Notes under the pieces: model-generated
Seen by the model: only the letters and a program-made list of their open reading frames with translations
Database searches by the model: none
What the model was told of the DNA's origin: nothing
Shown here: positions 10,858 through 20,618 of the stretch, piece by piece
Position numbering within the stretch: position 1 is the first letter of the stretch
Layout of the letters: every line of letters starts with the position of its first letter
Translations under genes and position numbers: made by a program
Assembly (NCBI GenBank): GCA_015179045.1
Contig: WHUZ01000020.1
Span: forward strand, 310,001-374,000
Reading direction: 5' to 3'
From: Kalaharituber pfeilii
Taxonomy: Eukaryota; Ascomycota; Pezizomycetes; Pezizales; Pezizaceae
DNA length: 64,000 nucleotides

Positions 10858-13130
10858 CTATCTAGCTACAACAATAAGATCTTGTGTTTCATTAAGTCCT
10901 GGTGATGGTGCCCTGCCACGTGCATGTCCCTGTCTTTTTCCACGTCTAGATCCAGATCCACGTAATGCCTCCCCAGCCCCTGTTGCCGCCCCAGAATCGA
11001 GATGTACAGCCCTAGCGACTCGTTGCCTCTGACGGTTTTCTGCGAGTTCATTGGCAGTTTGTTGCCGTCGCCGCTTTAAAGTTTGTGCCCTTGGAGTAGG
11101 TGTAGGAGGAAGAACTTCAGGAATTCGTTCTTCAATTTCGTGTCGACTTTGAAATTGACGGATAAGTTGTGCAGCCTGACGAGCTTGAAAGGAAGCAAAT
11201 CGTTGAGCCTGCTCAACTGGTAGCTGAGCGTGAAACTCCTCTAGCTTTACTGTTGTCTCAATCAAGGTTGGTTGCGGGGTTCTGGCATGTGTTGGAAGAC
11301 TGGGTCCGGGAGTAGCACTAGACCCAGCTGGTGAAAGTTGAGAAGAATTGAGGTACCAACGAGAATGAATTAAGGATAGTGGAATATTGGAAGTAGAGAC
11401 AAAAGGCTTAAGCTCATGATAACATGGAAGCTGAAATTGATTCCGTATTGTACATTGACAGTCCTCCTCTTCTAATGTAGCGGTACATGCCTTTAGCCAC
11501 TCAGTTCGAGTAAAATTGAGAGCATAATGTGTGATAACACCACAAAGGCTATGTAAGGAATTAGGGAGGCTAATGGGAATTTTAGTACGACTATCAGCCT
11601 CTGATTCAGCAACCCGAAAAGTAAGAGTCCGAATATGATCTGTTAGGGCTGCAACTGCATCTTGCAGTGATGATTGTGGACTTAATGCTGCTTTGAGAGG
11701 CCGGTGATAGCTTTCGGTCCGCTGTGTTGAATAACATCCTAAATTTGACAGCCTATAATATATAGACGAATAAATTGGTTCTCTATACAAAACCAATTAT
11801 TCTCTAAATACATAACTTCAGTATCATGAAGCTGTGCTTTAAGTGCATTCCGATTATCCTCTAACTGCTCAGGTGTTGAGGATTTGATGTATCGCCAAAC
11901 ATACCCTGCAAGCTCATTCCGCTTAAGTTTGTCATAATGGCCAGAGTTGGTAAGTCGTGCTTTGATGTTTTCAGCTGCATGCCACTCGCACAATTGATGT
12001 TGAACTACCGAGGTCATAGCATTACTGCTATTAGCAAGGCATGCAATCAAACCTTGTGCTTGATCTGCAAGAACAATGTTCGGAAATAGAAACTCTGATG
12101 TATCTGACCAAATCAACTCTCCCAAACAAGTAAAAATAAAATCAAATGCCTCTTGGCTTTCTGAACGTATAAAGCTTAGTGCAAATGGAAATGTCAAGCC
12201 AGTTTTCGTTATCCCAATACATGAAGAGAGTGGCATTTGGAGAATATTTGTAGAGAATGTTGCATCAATTTGCATACAGAAATCGGAAACAAATCGCTGT
12301 GCCAAGTAGATTTGATCTGGCGTACAAAAGAAGAGTTGCTCAAGCTGTTTAGACTCTGGAATTGGATTTCCATGGTGATAGGTATAGGAATATCGTGATC
12401 GGTATATGAATCCAGCTGCTGTAAGACCTTTGCGAATATTTTCAAGAACTTGGCCTGGTGTATTCATAGAAGGATTCGATCTCACGGTATTGTAAAATGT
12501 ACTTGGATGTAAGCGCAATGTTTCTTGATTCTGGCTCATTACACGAAGTGAAGTGTTGTAGGAAACATGTGCAGTTCGTAAAGCGCGCGCTTGAGCCTGA
12601 AGGTGAATATAGTCTGGATGGCGCTTTTCGTGAATCTGATATACAAGTGGATTTGATGCCATAAGATGGTTATGACCATTATGAGTTATACCAATCTGCC
12701 ATGCTGTTTCTGACTCGGATCCACTGGCATCAGCCTGATTTGGATTTCGAATGGACCTCAATGAGACATAGATCCGATATGGACAATCCTTTTTCAAGCT
12801 ATTTGTTTCCCTTTTTCTACTATCTTCGGTAATCTTATGGGTATTGCGTGCCATTCCTGAGTGTACACACCAAAATCTCACTCGTCCCTGTTTCAATGAC
12901 CCACATTGCTTTGCAATTGCAAACCCAGCACAGAAAGCTGCATTTTGAATTCGGTCATAAGCACTATCTGGGTCTGCAAATCGCTCATCTGCAAGGGGCG
13001 GAAGTCTCTCATAAGCTGGGATAGCATCAACGTAACTTTGAACTGCTGGGCGAAGGCTTGGTGGAAGATCAGGATGCGGCACCCAACCCTGCTGCGTAGC
13101 CATATTAGGACTTAGAGACATATTATACAC
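10858..13130 (-). pseudogene. MULE transposase, FAR1-type, one frameshift
   Basis: Two overlapping minus-strand frames together form one transposase of roughly 750 residues. The first (13130-11739, 463 aa) has a FAR1-type N-terminal zinc region (FCAGFAIAKQCGS, FWCVHSG, KDCPYRIYVSLR, HNGHNH) and the catalytic core: IDATFSTN (first Asp), IVLADQAQGL (second Asp), CEWHAAENI. The second (11796-10858, 312 aa) has RTESYHRPLK, a SWIM zinc motif (CQC...CYH) and a basic, proline-rich tail. The frame changes by one base near 11750 (FIRLYI / RLSNLG). The only GT...AG there is 15 nt, too short for an intron, so I read it as a frameshift. A slippage site cannot be excluded. Confidence 0.85.
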
Positions 13131-13152
13131 TGGATATATATAAAATAGCAGA

Positions 13153-13536
13153 TTTTTTTTTTTTTTTTTTTTTATTTATATCATTACTCGCGTGCCGCCC
13201 TGGGGGCTATGGCGAGATTAGTTACATGAGATTAGATACATATGAAGGTAGAAGAAAAGGAATAAGAAAAGATCCTGTGTGTCTCCTATGCCCCTGCCCA
13301 CTCCAAGATGTCTCTTAGTGGGTCTGTGTCCTTGCTCTTCGGAGGAGTGACCAAGTCTTGCATGCCTCCTGGCCACTTTCGTTTCCATCTCCTGCACCTA
13401 GTGAGCACATGTTCAGTAGTCTCCTCCTCCTCCCCACACCATCGACATTCTGGGCTGTCTGCTTTCCCGATTTCGTACTGCCATTTCCGTAGTAACTTGC
13501 CGCCCAGTATTCCTGCTAGTGTGGCTATGTGTCGAC
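13153..13536 (-). mobile_element. 5'-truncated family-A LINE, 384 bp
   Basis: Flanked by a perfect 14-bp duplication TATAAAATAGCAGA (13139-13152 and 13537-13550). The T-run and family-A tail are at the low end; the minus strand encodes the LINE C-terminal zinc motif (ECRWCGEEE... type) followed by RCRRWKRKWPGGMQD. The insertion separates the MULE transposase ATG from its upstream TIR. Confidence 0.9.
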
Positions 13537-13989
13537 TATAAAATAGCAGAAAAGGACTTGGTATAGGTAGCAGATAGCAGGTAATGAATTCGGAGCGTGT
13601 TTATCAGTGAAAGTGCTGAATGATATCTACTTGATTGCCGACAACAACATGTCCATTTATAGCCACTACAGTTGCAATATTTACTATATTAGGCCAGTCA
13701 TAAGAATGCCTTCAGGATAAGCTTAGATCAAAGAACCTACCCTCAGACCGAGCGGGACGTTGTACTCTCATACCAAGCGGGACGTACTCTCAGATCAAGC
13801 GGAAGCTACCGGCAGATCAAGTGAAAGCACTCTCAGACAAGCGGAGGCTACCGGCATCTTGGGGCAATTCCATGGCCAGCTCGGACTCAAGCTGAGGCCC
13901 AGGCTGAGACCAGGCGATCATAAGTGAGAAAAACGGCCAGTGTGCGTACAGGCAGAAAGTGCCTGTCCCGAGAGGTTTTGGACTACAGT

Positions 13990-14250
13990 AATTGCGATCA
14001 CTTAGTTAGTACAATGTAGCGTACCTTCAAAATAAAGTACTGAGTGGTCATGGCCTTGTTCTAAGACACCCGCGAACATTTGCTCATTGTGAACTGGGTG
14101 GCCCATTCGGGAATGGGACAATGTTCCCGAAAAATATATGGTATTCTTTAGTGGGCAAGAATACTCGGGAGCTGGCTGCGCCCTCAGCCAGGAACATAAC
14201 TGTACTTCTATGTACTACTACCTGCGTTTAAATATATGTACATCTCACTT
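13990..14250. other. No gene seen
   Basis: Short non-coding spacer between the MULE and the next LINE tail. Confidence 0.4.
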
Positions 14251-14253
14251 GTA

Positions 14254-14690
14254 ATTTTTTTTTTTTTTTTTTTTTTCTATACAGTCACATGGCAAAAGAA
14301 AACACCCACCTTTGCATAATCTCTGGGCCTGTGTGCATAATTTTTGCGCCCTGTGCTTAATTAAGACATACACGCGCGTGTCTTAGACATAAACGCGCGT
14401 AGGGCTCACAACATTACGCTAATTGGGAATTCTGGTGGTGGTGCGAAGTGGAGATGGAGGAAGAATGGAGCGATATGCAGTGGACCCTAGCCTTATTGGC
14501 GTTAGTGGCGGTAATAGCGCGCATGTAGGTCTAAGACATCAAATTATGCAAATTAGGTGGGCGTTTTCTTTTGCCATGTGACTGTATATCATGACTCGTG
14601 TTCCGCCCTGTGGGTTATGACGGGGCTAGTTACATAGGAGATATAAAGGAGGTCCCTAGAAAATGTCCTCAACTATGAGCTGAGTTCAAG
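14254..14690 (-). mobile_element. Family-A LINE tail split by a MITE
   Basis: The T-run (14254-14276) and the family-A 3' sequence TATCATGACTCGTGTTCCGCC (reads from 14587; quoted as TATCATGACTCGTG then TTCCGCC) are separated by the 307-bp MITE at 14280-14586. Removing the MITE and one TA restores the usual T-run/ATATCATTACTCG junction. The inner boundary near 14690 is approximate. Confidence 0.7.
14280..14586. mobile_element. Tc1/mariner-type MITE, 307 bp
   Basis: Inverted ends of about 40 bp: TACAGTCACATGGCAAAAGA at 14280 and the complement ending ...GCCATGTGACTGTA at 14586. The TA at each border fits a TA target duplication. There is no ORF. The interior is rich in GCGCGT/ACGCGC and contains ACACGCGCGTGTC, itself palindromic. 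Confidence 0.85.
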
Positions 14691-15945
14691 AAACAGGATG
14701 GGATTTACTGCGAGAAGGTTGAGGAGTTGTGAAACCCGCCCTCAGAACAGGTGATCCTACATGCAAGTTCCATTGAACAAGAGCAAAGTGACCTAAAAGG
14801 GGAGCCAAGCGTTCCCTGTTTCCAACACGAGGCGGCTTCGCTATTTCCGCTTCTTTCGCGCTGCGTACTTCTATGGTTGGGGACATCTGTACGCGGAGTA
14901 AATTGCACCCCAACTTCAACGCTCTAAAGCGCAACTAAAATAATTAGATAAAATTAGTTTCGTGTCGTAATATGATAGATCAGACAATGAAGAATAAAGT
15001 TACGAAGCGATATCTATTTATTTGATTTTCTGTTATAGTGTTTCATAGAGTTAAAGATCAGGAATTTTATATGGAGAGGGGTCATAAATGTCGCCCTTTA
15101 GTAATCACCAAATATAGTATAGTATATAGTAGTCTAGCTAAAAAGGGAAAGCAGCTAACTAAAAATGGAATGAAACATGTACTAGTACATCTCTTATGCA
15201 ATACCCCACTACTACTTGGTTTTATGTTGTGTGCGACTGATGCAATAGATATATGCAAGTTGACAGCTAGGCTAGGATATGTAGAGTGTGACAGTGTGAT
15301 CGGGCGGTAGAAGCAGCAACAGTAGTGCGAGCAGTAGCAGCAGTAGCAGCAGTGCGGGCAGTGGGAGTTGAGCTGTAGGAGAACGATGGAGCGGTGGAGG
15401 TGGGAAGAATACTTTCAAACTCGCTGCATACTATCGGGCAGAACGTGCATGTACCCATGTAAATGGAGTGCTTAGTCATCGAACCAAATGTCGCCCCTAC
15501 TCCGCGTACAGATGTCCCCAACCATATTCTGCTATGGGGACCCTTAGGCTGGTGACTATTGAACTTAGCTCGTAATATGCATACTAGAGCCGCAATTATC
15601 TCGTTCAATAAGCGGCTTTAAGCAACATACCTGGGAGGGACTACACCCCCCCGCCAGACCCCACAAAACTATAACAGAATAATAATCAAAACAAGAATAA
15701 GATGAATAATATCTTGCAATTTGTACTATACGATAAATCCACCGTCTATCTCAATAAAGCAGTAAAAGCAAGAGGTCCAAAGTAATTTTAAGTCCCCAGT
15801 TGTCGTACCTCCATAGACTATTCTCGACCTTTGCTCAGAGTATCCGTCAAAAAATTTCTTGACCATTAATAGTAGAGTTTAGAATAGAATGTTAGCTATT
15901 AGCTAGGGAAGACGAGTTTTGACTATCGCAACTAGAAACCGCTAA
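14691..15945. repeat. Non-coding region with a perfect 28-bp inverted repeat (14873-14900 / 15498-15525)
   Basis: The sequence starting ATGGTTGGGGACATCTGTAC at 14873 recurs exactly as its complement at 15498-15525, with 597 bp between. The match stops abruptly on both sides. No convincing target duplication is seen. The enclosed segment has no convincing gene; 15305-15365 is a run of CAG/GTAGCAG-type triplets. It may be the end repeat of a decayed DNA element. Confidence 0.6.
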
Positions 15946-16040
15946 TACAATGACCCGTAAAAAGCCTTGGGGGATTGGGCTTGCATGATACACTTACCTC
16001 AATATTGCCCAATCCCCAAGACCTTTTACGGGTCACTGTA
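15946..16040. mobile_element. Miniature TIR element / hairpin, 95 bp
   Basis: TACAATGACCCGTAAAAAGC at the left and the complement ending ...CTTTTACGGGTCACTGTA at the right form inverted arms of about 34 nt with few mismatches (including GGGGATTGGGC/GCCCAATCCCC) around a loop of about 27 nt. TA at both ends suggests a Tc1/mariner-type micro-MITE. The transcript would fold into a long hairpin. Confidence 0.75.
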
Positions 16041-17067
16041 AAATCGCACAACTTTGCCAGCATATTTTCTAAGTTCACCCTTGTTTTCAGCAGTACCTAA
16101 GAGATGTTGTCAGCAACGGTTGCGTTATTTCCATGGGATTGTCATGCCATACCGCAGTGTGTTTAATGAATTGTTTTCCAATGGAAGACGTGCGTGGAAA
16201 GTAGATCTAGGCAAATTATTAGTTAGGACAATGTCTCTTTTTTTTTAAAAAAAAAAAAAAAATTGAACAAACTTTAGCTTTGCTTCTTCATCAAGAACTC
16301 TATCAAGCTCGGAGATTTCACATGGATCGGTACAAATCCTGTGTGTAGGTGAAGGAAGGGTTCGGTGTTACCGGCAATCCTGGTTGGTATGACCAGGGAA
16401 AGCCATCTGCTGTCGTCCTGGCTTGGTATATTCCCTAGGAACGTCGGGTCACAGTGCGAACCAAATAACTTTTAATTAAGTGAAAATCACAAAGTAGCAT
16501 TACGATCCTACTTTGGGACGAGTCGACAACTATTGTTACCCTCAACATGTGAATGTCCGAACAAAAATTAGAGGAAGAAGTTAGAAGACAAAAAGAAAGC
16601 AAATAAAGTAATAGAACGTGAAGGCCCAACCCAAGATGCCCAAAGCCTGCGAGATATTCATTCAGAACCTTTGTTCGGTGACTACCTACCACCAATCCCT
16701 TGCCTCGACCGGAAATTGAACTTAGCCCACAGGGGCGGTATACAGTTGATTTATTTAAAAAAAAAAAAGAAAAGGAGAGAGACCGGAAAAATATTGGAAA
16801 ATTCCCGTATACCCACAAGTTTCTCACCTTAGCTCAGGTTGTCCTGTCGTATATCACTCAGTTGTTGAATCTCCGTGAACTCCGATATCAATAGACTACT
16901 ATTTCTTTTCAGTGCAAATAGAGGTATTAAAGGTAAAGAATAACTCTTTATTTATTTCCCTTGAAAAACATATATAAAATTCTATTCTACTAGTAGTTGA
17001 GATATGCTTAATTTTAATATAAAATATATATAGAGATGTTACTATATAGTAATTCTGATTCTGAATA
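16041..17067. other. No gene seen
   Basis: AT-rich non-coding sequence with a T8/A17 junction at about 16239-16262. No recognisable element ends or coding motifs. Confidence 0.4.
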
Positions 17068-17366
17068 GTGTTCGCATCGGTTACAAGTACTTATCAGTTT
17101 AACTTGTCGGTTTTTTAGTATACAATGGTTTTTGCACATTTAAAAACTTGGACCAACAAGTTGAAATAAATACAAGTTGAAATACAGTATAATGTTTTAC
17201 CTTATAAATAATCTCTATCCAAGTTGGTTTTTGGCTCTATTTTCAACTTGTCAGATAAGTTTATTGAAAAAAAAAAACCTGACTTAATAAAGCAAGTTAG
17301 TATTAGTTTAAGTATAAAACTTGTACTAAAAAACCAACCTGGACCGACTTGGACCGATGCGAACAT
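17068..17366. mobile_element. TIR element, about 300 bp
   Basis: The left end GTGTTCGCATCGGTTACAAG and the right end, complement of ATGTTCGCATCGGTCCAAGT, are imperfect inverted repeats, with TA on both outer sides. Inside, TTGGTTTTTTAGTA-type and AACTTG motifs recur in both orientations. No ORF; non-autonomous DNA element. Confidence 0.6.
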
Positions 17367-17418
17367 TAGTAGTGAAAGATAGTAAGCTAAATTTCGAATT
17401 ACTGAAAGTAGTAAGGTA

Positions 17419-17830
17419 TGTTTTTTTTTTTTTTTTTTCACATGACTCTACTTGCAGCTGTTTACTATAATAGGGTCTCTAGGCTGAAGTCCTTATAGTC
17501 TAGAGACAGGCACCTGTGCAACTACCTATATAAACATTTCCTATATAACTAGAACAAAAACACAACAATCCTGTTTTTTCTTACAGGCCCGAAGTAGGAT
17601 ATTGTAGTAAGTATAGGAAGCATCATGATAGCTAGAGGCTTTACTAATGTAATACTGGCCACTCCTCTTCAGCTGCCTCTCCTTCCCCTTCCCCATCCAC
17701 TTCCATCCTGTCCTCGAGTGCTTTTCTCTTTTCTCTTGTACCTACTCTATTCCATTCATATAATTTTGAGGCCATCAGCAATGATGAAAATGCGTCCTGA
17801 CGTGCAGGTGTAGCGTCATGACAATTGGAT
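17419..17830 (-). mobile_element. Mutated family-B LINE derivative (ORF1 fragment + tail)
   Basis: The T-run at 17419 is followed by a family-B tail in which most differences from the other copies are C-to-T or G-to-A changes (CACATGACTCTACTTGCAGC), then sequence matching the segment upstream of the tail at 7398-7440 (AAGTCCTTAT...GAGACAGGCAC). The minus strand near 17700-17790 reads LYEWNRVGTREK, as in the ORF1 fragment at 7150-7190. It has the same organisation as 6614-7486. The transition bias would fit RIP or methylation decay. The high-coordinate boundary is approximate. Confidence 0.6.
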
Positions 17831-18400
17831 ACTTTCCATGCATTAGTGCGTCCTAACGTCCTTCTAACTATGCCTAGCATCCTGACGCCTCGCTAACTAC
17901 ACCCAGCATCTAGTGAGCGGCACGAGCCGAGCCAGCTCGAGCCAGCTCGAGCTCGACTGATCTTGAGCTCGAGCCGGCTCGAGCTCAAACGAGCCAAGAT
18001 CATGCTTGTGTTTTCCTTGACAGCTCGCTAAAATACTTGGCCAGTGCAAGGTTTCATAAACTGGAAATACCTAATATACTGATAATTAGAGACTTGGAGC
18101 TCATTCTGACCTACCAACAACTTCGAAATGCACAATTTAGCTGATACTAGTGAGAAAGATGAAAATTTAGCTTAGTTTAGTTTAGTTTGTCAATATTATG
18201 TATATAATCAATCCAGGCTCGAGCTCATGCCACGCCAGCTCGAGCTCACCCTCCAGCTCGGCTCGAGCTAGCTCGTGCCGCTCACTACCAGCATCCTGAT
18301 GCCTCACTAACTATGCCCGGCATTCTGACGCTTCACTAACTATGCCTGGCATCCCGACGCCTCGCTACTACGCCGGGCATCCTGATGCCTGGGAATGACA
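17831..18400. repeat. Minisatellite (about 29-bp units) interrupted by a TIR element
   Basis: Units resembling CTAACTATGCCCGGCATCCT-GACGCCTCG are repeated at about 17835-17910 and 18288-18390. The array is interrupted by the 377-bp element at 17911-18287. Confidence 0.65.
17911..18287. mobile_element. hAT-like non-autonomous element, 377 bp
   Basis: Ends TAGTGAGCGGCACGAGC and GCTCGTGCCGCTCACTA are perfect inverted repeats. The flanks CCAGCATC (17903-17910) and CCAGCATC (18288-18295) form an 8-bp duplication, the size expected for hAT elements; this motif also occurs in the host minisatellite, so chance is possible. The subterminal regions are full of GAGCTCGAGC-type palindromic sequence. No ORF. 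Confidence 0.7.
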
Positions 18401-18736
18401 AATAATATTATTAACAAGGCAACTGATGTGCCACGTCAGATGTTTATGTCGGATGGCAATTTCACCTCATGATATGTGTCCAACATCTCGTGTGTGTACT
18501 CATTATACACCACATGCTCAATATGTCCTATATCTCATGTATGTGGTCAACATACATAATATACCTAACATCTCATATGTGCAGTCAATATGCTTAATAC
18601 GTCCAATATATCCAATATCTCATGCACGCAGTCAGAGGGCGAATTCCCGCTCCAAGTCGGAAATTGACCACTTCTCAGATGCGTGCACTCAGCTCAATAT
18701 GCTTGATATGCTCAATTGGTCTAATATACCCAGTAT
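18401..18736. other. No gene seen
   Basis: Contains a loose array of CATCTCATATGTGC/CAATATGCTTAAT-like words (18480-18735) that looks like a decayed tandem repeat. No coding signal. Confidence 0.4.
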
Positions 18737-18749
18737 CTTTACGGTAGTC

Positions 18750-18808
18750 TTTTTTTTTTTTTTTTTATTTCACGTGACCCCGCTTGTAGCTGTTCGCCAT
18801 GGCAGGGC
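18750..18808 (-). mobile_element. Family-B LINE micro-insertion
   Basis: A 59-bp insert: T-run plus the family-B 3' hairpin only, ending at GCCCTGCC. Flanked by a perfect 13-bp duplication CTTTACGGTAGTC (18737-18749, 18809-18821). Confidence 0.9.
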
Positions 18809-19089
18809 CTTTACGGTAGTCAATCATCTCAATCTGACAACATTCTAGTTTGTATGAAGTGCCCTCTTAGGACATTGCTGAATTGAGACGAAGTTACATT
18901 GTTGCGAAAAGGGGCCCTAGTTGTTAGACTCATCAGGTTACTTGGGCTACTCCAGCCCCTGGATGTTACGTTACAATAGTCTGCCGGGAAACTACAATAC
19001 GATAATGCAACCAGACTGAGCATGATAAACTGTTCATCAGTATGCTTCCAGGTTCCAGTTAATCACTGCTGGAATTACCCCTCATGGTC

Positions 19090-19151
19090 GCCCTGCCATG
19101 GCGAACAGCTACAAGCGGGGTCACGTGAAAAAAAAAAAAAAAAAAAAGAAA
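19090..19151 (+). mobile_element. Family-B LINE micro-insertion
   Basis: A 62-bp insert starting GCCCTGCCATGGCGAACAGC and ending in poly(A). Flanked by a perfect 13-bp duplication ACCCCTCATGGTC (19077-19089, 19152-19164). Confidence 0.9.
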
Positions 19152-19334
19152 ACCCCTCATGGTCTGAGGCCTGAGCTGAGACCTCAGTGGCAAGAAATGT
19201 GCCCACACGCTGAAAATAACAGAGTGTTCTTTGATGCCAAAAATGCAACAAGTGCGGCAGAAGTAGATGGCCTGAGAAGTACTACAGACTCCTATCAACA
19301 GACCCCTTTCCATGCCGCAGATGCAGCAGAGTTA

Positions 19335-20075
19335 GCTCAACTTAACAGGTATGAGGTGCCACTCGACGGCGGGATATGAGCTGCATTTCACAGGTATGGA
19401 GGCCTCCCTCGACGGTGCGAGAGGTGGCAGAATGAGCTGAATTTAATAGGTATGGCACATCTCTCTCAACGGCATAGGATATGGCAGAATGAGCTCAATT
19501 TCATAGGTATGGCACATCTCCCTTGACGGTGGGCGATGAGGCAAAATGAGCTGCATTTGACAGGTATGGAAAGTCTCCCTTGACGGTGCGAGAGGTGGCA
19601 GAATGAGCCGAATTTGACCGGTATGACAGGTCCTATACGATGGCACGAGATATGGCAGAATGAGCTGAATTTGACAGGTATGAGAGGTCCTATACGACGG
19701 TGCGAGATATTGCAGAATGAGCTCAATTTAACACGTTGTCAGGTCCTACACGATGGCACCAGATGTGGCAATATGAGCTGAATGACAGGTACGACAGGTC
19801 TCCCTTGACGGCGCGAGAGGTGGCAGAATGCGTTCAATTTGACAGGTATGACAGGTCTCTCTTGATGGCACGAGATGTGGTAGAATGGGCTCAATTTAAC
19901 AGGTCATCCAGGTCTATTTCCACCGTGCGATATATGGCAGAGTGAGCTCAGTTTACAGGTATTGCAGGTCCATTTCCACGGCGCGGGAAGTGGTAGAATT
20001 CAGCCCAATTTGACAAGTACGCCACGGCGCGCGATGAGGGAACATGAGCTCAATTCAACAGATATGGCAGGTCGT
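19335..20075. repeat. Minisatellite, about 57-62 bp units, about 12 copies
   Basis: A tandem array with units of the type GGTATGACAGGTCTCCCTTG-ACGG(C/T)GCGAGA-(G/T)GTGGCAGAATGAGCT-CAATTTGACA. Units vary by substitutions and unit length is irregular. Several short ORFs exist on both strands only because the unit lacks stops in some frames; no gene is called. Confidence 0.85.
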
Positions 20076-20295
20076 TCGAGGGTGTAATCTGCGGCGGGAT
20101 GAGAACGTGCGAGAGGAGTAGCATGACAGATGATGGCATGGGAGGGTGGAATGATGAAAGGGCACCTGTATATAGACCAGGATAGCTAGTTATGAATGAA
20201 TAAACAATTGATGGTCAAACATGATATGGCGCGGTAGGACAAAATTTGTGGAATAAGCGCCGTAGGCGCGAGTAGCCAACTACTAATTCAGGTCA

Positions 20296-20618
20296 CAACA
20301 TACCCGGAAGCAACAGACACTCACAACCTGGTTCAAACCAACCTCTAGCACTTAGCGCTGTTGGCTGGGCTGCTCGGAATTACTGGTACGCAGGAGGCAA
20401 GGCAGGGGGGTCCCTATGAATTTCATTAGTGTCTTTTCATTATAGCAAGAACAATTTGTATGTAGATAAAAATAACTTCCTCTAGATTTTTTTTCATTAC
20501 AATATTTGGGGTGATTTCATTATAGCAAGGTCAAATTGTATGGGATGGAAATCCGAGAGCGTGGGATGTTCATTATAGCACTATAGCGAGGTTCATTATA
20601 GCAAGGTCTGACTGTACA
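20296..20618. repeat. Truncated pogo/Fot1-like DNA transposon end (copy 1)
   Basis: Homologous to 42758-43103. The right end TTCATTATAGCAAGGTCTGA-CTGTA, read on the minus strand as TACAGTCAGACCTTGCTATA, has the look of a Tc1/mariner-pogo terminus with a TA border. No transposase is present. Repeated TTCATTATAGC motifs occur inside. Family assignment is from terminal sequence only. Confidence 0.5.

Larger units (their letters stand above)
10565..13980 (-). mobile_element. Complete MULE (Mutator-like) transposon, 3.4 kb
   Basis: Long inverted repeats of about 240 bp (10565-10803 and 13743-13980) begin CAAAACCTCTCGGGACAGGC and are flanked by a perfect 9-bp duplication GACTACAGT (10556-10564 and 13981-13989), the size diagnostic for Mutator-like elements. 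The TIRs contain short direct sub-repeats built on GATCTGAGAGTA or GATCTGCCGGTAGC. The transposase gene lies on the minus strand between them. A family-A LINE (13153-13536) has inserted about 20 bp upstream of the transposase ATG. Confidence 0.93.

Noticed and set aside
11745..11760. Short intron joining the two MULE transposase frames
   Set aside because: The only GT...AG segment there is 15 nt, below any plausible fungal intron length.
19443..19945. Several 60-90 codon ORFs on both strands with repeated residues
   Set aside because: They are by-products of the tandem minisatellite unit lacking stops in some frames, not a repeat protein gene.
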